From: Nitrospirota bacterium
GTDB lineage: Bacteria; Nitrospirota; Thermodesulfovibrionia; Thermodesulfovibrionales; SM23-35
NCBI GenBank assembly: GCA_029883145.1
Contig: JAOUJR010000059.1
Coordinates: 1 to 8,669, forward strand
Length of the DNA stretch: 8,669 bases
Reading direction: 5' to 3'
The position numbers were made by a program, and so were the translations under genes. Of this stretch, positions 1 to 6,045 are shown piece after piece (positions within the stretch are counted from its first letter, which is position 1; every line of letters begins with the position of its first letter). Under the pieces are notes generated by a model. That model made no database searches. It was given only the letters and a program-made list of their open reading frames with translations, and was not told where the DNA came from.

Positions 1-443
1 GGATTATATCCTGTATCGCCTCTTTGAATTGGTTTACCTGAAAATGACTTTGCTGTTAGCTCAGAGGATCTGCTTCTCTCGTGGGTAAGACCTGTTGTTA
101 CTGCATATTTTTTGTATCTTTCATTTGACGGAAGAGTTGAGGTTTCATCGAGAAACATATTGTCATTACGAGTTGGAACTGTTGATGCCTTGTCTTTGTA
201 AACCCTGTCATTTACAATTTCATCTCGATTGAGAGAGCTAAGTCGAGATGGAATATTTTTCCTATGTTTCTTTGTGTCTTGAGAAATTGTTTTTGTCACA
301 TCAGTCACTTCTTTGAATATAGAAACAAATATGTAATCTGTAGGGACGCGATACGTTATGTCACTAAGATTTACTGCGAAAGCAAGAGCAATAATTGTCA
401 CATGAAGGACAACAGAGAGGAGTATGTTCATTCGAAATTTCAT
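1..443 (-). CDS. tonB: TonB-like energy transducer, N-terminal part (runs off the window)
   Basis: The minus strand is open from an ATG at 443 to the window edge, 147 codons without a stop. The protein starts with a short basic stretch and one hydrophobic segment (about residues 6-24). That segment contains LLSVVLH, with Ser10 and His14 four apart, like Ser16 and His20 in the membrane anchor of E. coli TonB (LLSVCIH). The rest is a polar Ser/Thr/Lys/Asn-rich linker, less proline-rich than usual. The C-terminal receptor-contacting domain lies outside the window. In the family, the protein spans the inner membrane and passes proton-motive energy to outer-membrane receptors. It follows btuB on the same strand after 293 bases, so a role in corrinoid uptake is likely. 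The start is uncertain: in-frame GTG at 458 and ATG at 506 also exist and none has a strong ribosome binding site. Alternative: another single-anchor envelope protein. Confidence 0.72.
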   Translation of the reverse strand, partial: MKFRMNILLSVVLHVTIIALAFAVNLSDITYRVPTDYIFVSIFKEVTDVTKTISQDTKKHRKNIPSRLSSLNRDEIVNDRVYKDKASTVPTRNDNMFLDETSTLPSNERYKKYAVTTGLTHERSRSSELTAKSFSGKPIQRGDTGYN

Positions 444-600
444 AGAGTTCTTACTCACATTACTGTCCAAAATAATCTGAAAAGCCCATCCCTTAACAAA
501 TAACATTTTGAAATTTAATAACTTTTGGACAGATTTGAAACAATTCTAAAATCAGGTTGCCTTTCTTTAGAAATGCTTTCCAGAATAGCCTTCCATCCTC

Positions 601-685
601 GTCATTCCCGCGAAAGCGGGAATCCAGGTATGTAGCTCTGTGAAAAATACCGAAAATACTGGATTCCTGCCTCCGCAGGAATGAC
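601..685. repeat. REP-like inverted repeat pair (GTCATTCC...GGAATGAC)
   Basis: Two 27-base arms face each other at 601-627 and 659-685. Each is itself a hairpin: ATTCCCGC-GAAA-GCGGGAAT at 604-623 and ATTCCTGC-CTCC-GCAGGAAT at 663-682. The outer ends GTCATTCC and GGAATGAC are inverted copies. This is the common dispersed repeat of many bacterial genomes that yields false peptides such as FLRRQESS and DSRFRGND when translated. It fills much of the spacer between btuB and the TonB-like gene and could act as an mRNA-stabilising or attenuating structure, but no U-tract follows it. A third single arm lies at 3122-3148. Confidence 0.85.
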
Positions 686-735
686 AAATTAAATGACATA
701 AAGTATTTTGTCTTTGTACTCATAAATTATCAATC

Positions 736-2619
736 CTAAAGAGACGTTACCTTTATCCCTCCGAATATGGAAAATCCAGGAGTACCAAAGCTGCCTACTT
801 CCTCATAGTGCGCGTCAAATAAGTTGTCAATCCTTGCAAAAAGTGTGAGCCATTTTGTAACCCTGTAATTACCTGCCAGATTCACAAGAGAATACGAAGG
901 GAGGTTCCTTGCTGCCGAAGAATCAAACCTTTTACTGACAAACGTATAGTTTGCAACTACGGACATATCTTTTGTATAAAACTCTGCCGATATATTTACT
1001 TTATCTTCCGGTCTCAAAGGTAACCTCTGTCCTGTATCCTTATCCTCAGTGTCAAGGAAAGTATAACCTGCTTTGATATTTATATTTTCAGTCACTTTTA
1101 ATGCAGCATTGACCTCGACTCCTTTCACTTCTGCCCTTGCAATATTTGCCGCAGTAAAAGTGAGAGAGTCTGTTTGGATAAGGTTTTTATATCTCTGGTC
1201 AAAATAGGTAAGAGATATAGTAATTCTATTTTCAAAAAAATCTTTTTCCATGCCAATTTCCCATGCGTTGCTTTCTTCAGGCTTTAGATCCGGATTGCCG
1301 TAAAAAGGGAAAAAAAGCTCATTGAATTTAGGGGCTCTGAAGCCTGTACCATAACTGCTCTTGACCCGGAGTGCCATCTGCCTGAAATTATAGAGTGCAC
1401 CTATCCTGTAGGTAGCCTTACTGCCAAAGGTTTCATGGTCGTCATATCTCACCCCGGCATTAAGCACAAGATCTTCTTTAAGGAGCATCAGTTTATTGTT
1501 GAGATAGAGGGCTTTGTTATCAAGAGACCTATCAAAATTTCCTTTATTTTCACCTTTTTCTTTTCTGTACTCAGCACCTGCAGTGAGTGTATAGATATCT
1601 GATAGATAGAAATTATGCTGCCAGTCTATTGTGTCCATACTGGTAATTATGTCAGTGTTGTTAAATGTAATAACAGGGTCCCTAAACTTCAGAGAATCTG
1701 ATACTGTTGATAATGTCACTATCTGCTCCCATATGTTGGAAAGATAGAACTTTGCTTTCCCTGAAAGTAAATAGTGGGTTCCATGCTGGACAAAGTTTAA
1801 GTTATCAACGGCCTTTCTTTCAAAAAAATCAAAACCGTCGAGTTCAGACCTGTCAGAATAATATCTGCCTGTGAGTTCTAATTCAAAATTTTCTGTTGGT
1901 CTGAAACCGAACTTTCCTGAGATGGATGTATTCTTGTACCCGTCCCTTTCGCTTCCCTGTTTTGCAGCTGATATGCCGTCTGTATAAAAATAAGTACCTG
2001 TGAGTCTATAGTTTAATTTCTTATCACCGCCTGAAATCGTCATTGATGGCTTAAAGGTTCCGAATGATCCTGATTCAAAAGAAGTATCTATTTTGGGTTT
2101 GCCTTCCCCCTTTTTTGTGATAATGTTGATAACCCCTGCCATTGCCTCTGAGCCATATATAGTGCTCTGAGGACCTTTTACTATCTCAATTCTTTCTATG
2201 TCATCCACATTGATACCAGAAAAATCAAATGAACCTGTGGTAGTACTGTTTACCTTTATTCCGTCTATCATTATAAGGGTAGATGACGAATTGCCGCCAC
2301 GCAGAATGACGGTAGCAACCTTTCCAGTACCTCCATTTTGTACAAGATTCAGTTCAGGAATCTTTCTGAGGACATCTGTGACAAACTCGACATTCATCTT
2401 CTTAATATCTTCACTTTTAATCACTGTCACAGCGCTTGTTGTCTCTTCAAAAGGTTCTTCTATTTTTGTTGCTGTGACAACAACCTCTTCGATCTTTATG
2501 TTCTCCACTGCAAAAACAGAGGTGACAAGTGACAGGTAAAAAGTAAAGGATAGTGAAATACATAAAATACATCTTGAAAACCGACCGCTAAAAACTGAAA
2601 ACTGAAGAAAATTTCTCAT
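736..2619 (-). CDS. btuB: TonB-dependent outer-membrane receptor, BtuB-like (cobalamin)
   Basis: This 627-residue protein has the full TonB-receptor layout. A long signal peptide (cut probably after Ala37, SVFA-VEN) is followed by a TonB box at residues 44-50 (EEVVVTA). The plug domain covers about 55-170, with the usual RGG...IDGIKVN stretch (108-124) and IERIEIVKGP...YGSEAMAGVINI (141-166). A beta-barrel occupies roughly 171-627, and length is close to E. coli BtuB (about 600). The C-terminus ends in ...IKVTSL rather than the usual terminal Phe or Trp. The start is well supported by GGGAGG at 2624-2629 before the ATG. Specificity for cobalamin rests mainly on the riboswitch in its leader and the btuFCD operon upstream; sequence alone cannot exclude another corrinoid. 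Two heptamer repeat tracts fall within its signal-peptide coding region. The TonB-like gene follows. Confidence 0.9.
   Translation of the reverse strand: MRNFLQFSVFSGRFSRCILCISLSFTFYLSLVTSVFAVENIKIEEVVVTATKIEEPFEETTSAVTVIKSEDIKKMNVEFVTDVLRKIPELNLVQNGGTGKVATVILRGGNSSSTLIMIDGIKVNSTTTGSFDFSGINVDDIERIEIVKGPQSTIYGSEAMAGVINIITKKGEGKPKIDTSFESGSFGTFKPSMTISGGDKKLNYRLTGTYFYTDGISAAKQGSERDGYKNTSISGKFGFRPTENFELELTGRYYSDRSELDGFDFFERKAVDNLNFVQHGTHYLLSGKAKFYLSNIWEQIVTLSTVSDSLKFRDPVITFNNTDIITSMDTIDWQHNFYLSDIYTLTAGAEYRKEKGENKGNFDRSLDNKALYLNNKLMLLKEDLVLNAGVRYDDHETFGSKATYRIGALYNFRQMALRVKSSYGTGFRAPKFNELFFPFYGNPDLKPEESNAWEIGMEKDFFENRITISLTYFDQRYKNLIQTDSLTFTAANIARAEVKGVEVNAALKVTENINIKAGYTFLDTEDKDTGQRLPLRPEDKVNISAEFYTKDMSVVANYTFVSKRFDSSAARNLPSYSLVNLAGNYRVTKWLTLFARIDNLFDAHYEEVGSFGTPGFSIFGGIKVTSL
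2521..2555. repeat. Heptamer tandem tract in the btuB signal-peptide coding region
   Basis: On the plus strand the sequence divides into 7-base units: GGTGACA, AGTGACA, GGTAAAA, AGTAAAG, and a weaker GATAGTG. The period is exact, with base changes but no indels. It encodes about residues 22-33 of BtuB, the hydrophobic core of the signal peptide (FTFYLSLVTS region). Confidence 0.65.
2588..2608. repeat. Short heptamer tract at the btuB N-terminus
   Basis: There are three 7-base units, CTAAAAA, CTGAAAA and CTGAAGA, on the plus strand. They encode about residues 4-11 of BtuB (FLQFSVFS). With only three units the tract is weaker than the others, but its period matches the five longer tracts in the window. 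Confidence 0.5.
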
Positions 2620-2676
2620 TTTTCCTCCCTCGAGAAAAACTTTTGGATTATTATTTTTTTAGAGTCTTCTGTTCGT

Positions 2677-2718
2677 GCTCTTAACTCATAACTCCGAACT
2701 CTTAACTCTGCGCTCCTT
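2677..2718. repeat. Heptamer tandem tract between the btuB riboswitch and start codon
   Basis: There are six consecutive 7-base units on the plus strand: GCTCTTA, ACTCATA, ACTCCGA, ACTCTTA, ACTCTGC, GCTCCTT. All share a CTC core. This is the clearest tract because no protein constraint applies. It sits just downstream (in mRNA sense) of the riboswitch, where an expression platform would be expected. Confidence 0.75.
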
Positions 2719-2720
2719 TT

Positions 2721-2868
2721 GGTCTGGATAGGTCTTCCGGCTCAGGGCAACCTACTTACCCACCTTCCCAGTCGTTACGACCAGTGGATTTAAATCGGGG
2801 CTTTCGTTCCCATCACGGCTGCGGGGCAGCAGGAGACTTTCACTCCACTTCTCTGACTTCCAGCCAGT
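2721..2868 (-). promoter_or_regulatory. Cobalamin riboswitch in the btuB leader
   Basis: Read on the minus strand, the leader shows the cobalamin aptamer in order: GTGGAGTGAAAGTCTCC, then GCTGCCCCGCAGCCGTGA, then CCACTGG...GGGAAGG (2763-2787), then the B12 box GAGCCGGAAGACCTATCC (2726-2743). A short closing helix CUGG/CCAG can form between 2860-2863 and 2724-2727. The aptamer ends about 100 bases before the btuB ATG. No hairpin followed by a U-tract is visible between aptamer and gene, so control may act on translation or by another route. In the family, adenosylcobalamin or methylcobalamin binding lowers expression. Confidence 0.9.
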
Positions 2869-2877
2869 TAAAGATTT

Positions 2878-2906
2878 TAGATACTAATACAAACGCATTA
2901 AGTCAA
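2878..2906 (-). promoter_or_regulatory. Possible sigma70-type promoter for btuB
   Basis: On the minus strand a good -35 TTGACT (2901-2906) is followed after 17 bases by a poor -10 candidate TATCTA (2878-2883). The implied start near 2871 lies just before the riboswitch, which is where it should be. A TTGACT also precedes the other riboswitch at a similar distance. The weak -10 keeps confidence low. Confidence 0.35.
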
Positions 2907-2908
2907 GT

Positions 2909-2982
2909 GTCATTGCGAGGAGTAGAGCGACGAAGCAATCTCAAGAAAAGGGGATTGCCACGCCCTTCGGGCTCGCAATGAC
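2909..2982. repeat. REP-like repeat (GTCATTGCGAG...CTCGCAATGAC)
   Basis: The element has perfect 11-base inverted ends, GTCATTGCGAG at 2909-2919 and CTCGCAATGAC at 2972-2982. It also has an inner GCAATC/GATTGC pair and a small hairpin around CGCCCTTCGGGC. This is a second repeat family, different from the GTCATTCC type, and is the kind of dispersed repeat that produces false LRGVERRSN peptides. It sits immediately upstream of the possible btuB -35 box. Confidence 0.8.
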
Positions 2983-3193
2983 AATGTAAAAGCATTTATT
3001 GCGTTATCTATAATTCTTAAATTTACTCTCACCTCCTTTCAGATACTAAAAAGTTCATAAGTAATAACACATTAAAAGCATTTTCTATTACGCTGGACTT
3101 GATCAGATATCCAATTTCTTCCTGGATTCCCGCTTTTGCGGGAATGACAATTTGTGAGGTCTTACTCATGAAATCCCTAATAACTCTTACCAT
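2983..3193. other. Non-coding stretch with an orphan Shine-Dalgarno sequence
   Basis: No convincing gene is present between the REP-like element at 2909-2982 and the end of the cobD-like gene. The minus strand has a very strong GAAAGGAGGT at 3031-3040, but the only following frame starts at an overlapping GTG and runs into the REP-like repeat (about 40 codons), so it does not look like a gene. It may be what is left of a leader. Imperfect copies of TAAAAGCATTT occur near 2987 and 3073. Confidence 0.5.
3122..3148. repeat. Single REP-like hairpin of the GTCATTCC family
   Basis: CTGGATTCCCGC, a TTTT loop and GCGGGAATGAC form an 8-base perfect stem. It is the same 27-base arm as in the pair at 601-685. 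It lies 46 bases after the stop of the cobD-like gene (minus strand) and could form the 3' end structure of that operon, though no U-tract follows. Confidence 0.8.
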
Positions 3194-4336
3194 TTATTCT
3201 GAATTATTAAATATTTTTGAAAGCTCTTTTGTAAGAATCGTATTTTCCCTGTGTGATTTCACCGCAACTCTTATGTACGTATTGTCAAGACCTTTGAAGT
3301 TTGAACAATCCCTGACAAGGATACCTTTTTTCTTCAGGTGCTGGCATATCTCATATGCATTGTTTATCTTTATTAGATAGAAATTCGCATCAGTATGGAA
3401 AAACTCAATGCCTATTTTCTTAAAACTTTTTTCAAGAAATCTCTTCTCTTCCTTCATCAGTCTGAAAGTTCCCTCTCGATATACCCTATCTTTCAGTGCA
3501 ACAACTGCCGCCCTCTGTGCAAGACTGTTTACAGTCCATGGTTCCTTGTTTTCTTTTAGCCTGTCAATAAGATGCTGGGGGAAGACACCATATCCAAGCC
3601 TCAATCCGGGAAGGGAGTAAAATAGTGACATTGACCTCAAGACAATAAGATAAGGATTATTTTCTACTTCCTTTATCACTGAAAATAGGGACAGTCCCGA
3701 TTCTACCCCTTGCCTCTGGCTCGGCGGTAAATCCGGGACAGTCCCCTGACAGAAATCTATAAATGCCTCATCGACAATTAGATAACATTTTAAATCCCTG
3801 GCTGCCTCTGCAATCTTCAGGACTGAATCTTTCCCGAGGAGCAATCCGGTTGGATTGTTCGGGTTGCAGAGAAAAGCCATATTACAGTCTTTCATAAACG
3901 TGATAAATTCATCAGGATTTATACTCCAATTATTTTCTTTTTTAAGAACAAAGTATTTTATCTGTGCTCCATGCTCCATGCTCTGTGCTCTTATCGTTGC
4001 CCTTTCGTATTCTGAAAATGTCGGAGCTGGTATAAGGACTTTCTTTGGTTTCAACGTTCTTGCAATAAGATAGATAAGTTCGGTGCTTCCGTTGCCACAA
4101 AGTATCATCTCAGGGTCAATCCCGTGGTATTGAGCAAGCCTTTTCTTTAATCTTATTGCCTCAGAGTCAGGGTAGTTATGAAGATACTTGAGATGTTTCC
4201 GTATCTCTGCCTTTACCTTTTTCGATACACCAAGTGGATTTACAGAAGTGCTGAAATCAATTATCTTTCTTTCCTGTATTTTAAGTTCTTCTGTAAGCCT
4301 GTAAACATCTTCACCGCGCTCAGAAATTATTCCCAT
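3194..4336 (-). CDS. cobD: CobD-like PLP-fold aminotransferase (threonine-phosphate decarboxylase family), catalytic Lys replaced
   Basis: This 380-residue protein matches CobD/HisC-type enzymes: DFSTSVNPLG (27-36), YPD (55-57), GNGSTELIY (81-89), NPNNPTGLL (158-166), DEAFIDF (189-195), LRSMSLFYSLPGLRLGY (233-249) and YIRVAVKS near the C-terminus. CobD makes aminopropanol phosphate for the nucleotide loop of cobalamin. In Salmonella CobD the segment reads RSLTKFYAIPGLRLGY, whose Lys binds PLP; here that residue is Leu238 (CTA at 3623-3625). The N-terminal HGG motif is also changed (RGE). About 18 extra residues after DEAFIDF come from a repeat insertion (3688-3745). The ORF is otherwise intact, ends in the btuFCD operon and overlaps btuD by 17 bases. 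A GGAGG lies 14 bases before the ATG, and an in-frame stop just upstream excludes an earlier start. It may be inactive, decaying or repurposed. Confidence 0.82.
   Translation of the reverse strand: MGIISERGEDVYRLTEELKIQERKIIDFSTSVNPLGVSKKVKAEIRKHLKYLHNYPDSEAIRLKKRLAQYHGIDPEMILCGNGSTELIYLIARTLKPKKVLIPAPTFSEYERATIRAQSMEHGAQIKYFVLKKENNWSINPDEFITFMKDCNMAFLCNPNNPTGLLLGKDSVLKIAEAARDLKCYLIVDEAFIDFCQGTVPDLPPSQRQGVESGLSLFSVIKEVENNPYLIVLRSMSLFYSLPGLRLGYGVFPQHLIDRLKENKEPWTVNSLAQRAAVVALKDRVYREGTFRLMKEEKRFLEKSFKKIGIEFFHTDANFYLIKINNAYEICQHLKKKGILVRDCSNFKGLDNTYIRVAVKSHRENTILTKELSKIFNNSE
3688..3745. repeat. REP-like element (GGGACAGTCCC) inserted in the cobD-like gene
   Basis: GGGACAGTCCC occurs at 3688-3698 and 3735-3745. 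Because the word is nearly its own reverse complement, the ends also act as inverted repeats: GGGACAGTCCCGATT against the reverse complement GGGACTGTCCCGGATT. The transcript can therefore fold as a hairpin. It encodes about residues 198-216 of the CobD-like protein, a stretch that Salmonella CobD lacks. The motif recalls REP sequences spread by RAYT (REP-associated tyrosine) transposases; that link is an inference. Confidence 0.7.
3964..3991. repeat. Heptamer tandem tract inside the cobD-like gene
   Basis: There are four exact-period units on the plus strand: GTGCTCC, ATGCTCC, ATGCTCT, GTGCTCT. They encode about residues 116-125 (RAQSMEHGAQ). Compared with Salmonella CobD from memory, this region is a few residues longer, so the tract looks like an in-frame expansion in a surface segment. 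Confidence 0.7.
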
Positions 4337-5096
4337 AGCTTATATATGCTCCTCCAGAATCATGTTTTTTTACAGCAATATTTACATCAAAAGCCTCTTT
4401 AAGCAAGTCTTTTGTCAGGACTGCCCCAGGGTTTCCTGCACCGAGTACTTTGCCATCTTTAATGAGCATCACCTTCTCGAACTGTAATGCGATATTTATA
4501 TCATGAAGCGCCATGATTATCGAGATATTTTTTTTCTCCTTCAATTCACCGAGTAACCGCAGAATCTCTATCTGGTATTTTATATCAAGGTTTGCAAGTG
4601 GTTCATCTAAAAGTAAAAGCCCTGCGCCCTGAAGAAGGGTCATCGCAATAAAAGTTCTCCTTTTTTCACCGCCGCTGAGATTTCTGATATATGACCCTGA
4701 TTTTTCTTTGAGTCCGACTATCTCAATGGCTTCATCTGCGCTCATCTCAGGGTGTATATCATATGGATAAAGCCCCATACTCACCACCTCCCTGACGGTA
4801 AAGGGCACATTGATATCAAGGAGCTGTGGAAGGTAGCATAACAGTTTCGCCCTATCTTTGTTCTTATAAGAATGCAAAGGCTTACCCCAGAGACTTACTG
4901 ACCCTTCAGATGGCTTTAATATCCCGCTTGCAAGTTTTAGGATGGTTGATTTCCCCGAACCATTTGCACCTAATAGCCCGATGAACTCAGCATTACCCAC
5001 AGAGAAGGTCAGATGAGTGATGAACGTTTTATCGCCGGGGTACTGAAACGTCACATTATCAAGCTGAAGGATGGTATGGTTATAGGTTGAGGACAT
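4320..5096 (-). CDS. btuD: ABC transporter ATP-binding protein, BtuD-type
   Basis: This 258-residue ATPase powers corrinoid import with BtuC on the cytoplasmic face of the inner membrane. All nucleotide-binding motifs are intact: Walker A GANGSGKST (43-51), Q-loop Gln91 (YLPQ), signature LSGGEKRR (140-147), Walker B LLLLDEP (160-166), D-loop NLD (169-171) and H-switch His198 (ALHDIN). It belongs to the FecE/FhuC/BtuD group, which cannot be told apart by motifs alone; the riboswitch and neighbours point to B12. AAGGAG at 5102-5107 supports the ATG at 5096, which overlaps the end of btuC by 17 bases. Its own 3' end overlaps the cobD-like start by 17 bases, suggesting translational coupling. Confidence 0.93.
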   Translation of the reverse strand: MSSTYNHTILQLDNVTFQYPGDKTFITHLTFSVGNAEFIGLLGANGSGKSTILKLASGILKPSEGSVSLWGKPLHSYKNKDRAKLLCYLPQLLDINVPFTVREVVSMGLYPYDIHPEMSADEAIEIVGLKEKSGSYIRNLSGGEKRRTFIAMTLLQGAGLLLLDEPLANLDIKYQIEILRLLGELKEKKNISIIMALHDINIALQFEKVMLIKDGKVLGAGNPGAVLTKDLLKEAFDVNIAVKKHDSGGAYISYGNNF

Positions 5097-6045
5097 CTTT
5101 TCTCCTTAACAGATAAAGAAAATATGGTGAACCAATAATGGCAGTTATAATCCCTGAAGGAATTTCTGCTGGCGGCATGATTAATTTTCCTATGAGGTCT
5201 GCAACACACAGAAAAGCTCCACCACAAAGAGCAGATGCAGGTATTAAGAACCTGTTGTCAGCACCAATTGAGAACCTCACAATGTGAGGCATGAGGAGGC
5301 CAATGAAACCGATTATGCCCCCGAGTGATACAGATGCTGCAGTCATGAGTACAACAGATAAAAAGAGAAGCACCCTTTCTTTGTATACTGAAAACCCGAG
5401 GCTGTGTGCGAATTCATCACCGAGAACTAATGCATTGAGTGCCTTTGAGCGGGAGATGGAGATACCAAGACCCAGGATAACCAATACAAAACCATACGGA
5501 ATCAGAGACCAGTCCGCAATCGAGAGGTCTCCAAATATCCAGAGCACTGCCCTTCTCATGCCCTCATCAGGAGAGGTGCTTATAAGAAGCATAAGAACTG
5601 CCTGGAAGAGGAAACTCAGGCCGACACCTGCAAGTAAAAGCCGTTCAGGCCAGAGTCCCCCGCGTTTCCACCCAAATGCGCTGACTATTATACTCACGAC
5701 AGAGGCGCCAATAAATGCTGTCAATGGTATAGTGAATTTGCCAAGGAAATAATATCCTGATATAAGTCCAAACGCTGCGGTTAGTGATGCACCGCTTGAA
5801 ATCCCGAGTATGTAAGGGTCGGCAAGCGGGTTTCTTAATATGCCCTGGAGCACGGCACCTGAGGCTCCAAGGGCCATTCCCATAAGGACTGCAACAATAA
5901 ACCTCGGGAGTCTTATTGACAGCATTATCTCTTTTTCCAGATCATCCAAGCTCAAAGGATTTATTACTCTTGGGCCAAGGCAAAGAGAGACCAGTAAAAT
6001 GATGACCGAGATTAAGATTAGTATTGAGATTTTTATTTTAGGCAT
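5080..6045 (-). CDS. btuC: ABC transporter permease, BtuC/FecCD family
   Basis: This is a 321-residue, very hydrophobic inner-membrane protein with about nine or ten membrane segments, as usual for the FecCD family. Family landmarks are RLPR (45-48), GASGAVLQGILRNPLADP (60-77) and LGISSGAS (80-87). The mid-protein GDEFAHSLG stretch and the GxIGFIGLLMPHIVR stretch, which forms the coupling surface for the ATPase, are also present. Two copies would form the translocation channel for the corrinoid handed over by BtuF. AAGGA at 6055-6059, inside the end of btuF, serves the ATG at 6045; the two genes overlap by 13 bases. Siderophore permeases share the same fold, so the substrate assignment rests on the upstream B12 riboswitch. 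Confidence 0.93.
   Translation of the reverse strand: MPKIKISILILISVIILLVSLCLGPRVINPLSLDDLEKEIMLSIRLPRFIVAVLMGMALGASGAVLQGILRNPLADPYILGISSGASLTAAFGLISGYYFLGKFTIPLTAFIGASVVSIIVSAFGWKRGGLWPERLLLAGVGLSFLFQAVLMLLISTSPDEGMRRAVLWIFGDLSIADWSLIPYGFVLVILGLGISISRSKALNALVLGDEFAHSLGFSVYKERVLLFLSVVLMTAASVSLGGIIGFIGLLMPHIVRFSIGADNRFLIPASALCGGAFLCVADLIGKLIMPPAEIPSGIITAIIGSPYFLYLLRRKDVLNL

Noticed and set aside
264..503. 79-codon plus-strand ORF
   Set aside because: It lies antisense to the TonB-like frame, which has family motifs; its own peptide shows none.
493..723. 76-codon minus-strand ORF after btuB
   Set aside because: Most of it is a translation of the inverted repeat at 601-685 (FLRRQESS, DSRFRGND), a well-known false gene pattern, and it overlaps the upstream in-frame part of the TonB-like gene.
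2640..2705. Possible terminator between the btuB riboswitch and btuB
   Set aside because: An AGAGT/ACTCT pairing exists, but the tract after it is A-rich in the transcript, not U-rich, so it is not an intrinsic terminator on this strand.
2784..2981. 65-codon plus-strand ORF
   Set aside because: It runs antisense through the btuB riboswitch and the REP-like repeat (LRGVERRSN), so it is not a gene.
5291..5752. 153-codon plus-strand ORF opposite btuC
   Set aside because: It is a shadow of the btuC frame, with no domain, no ribosome binding site and atypical composition.
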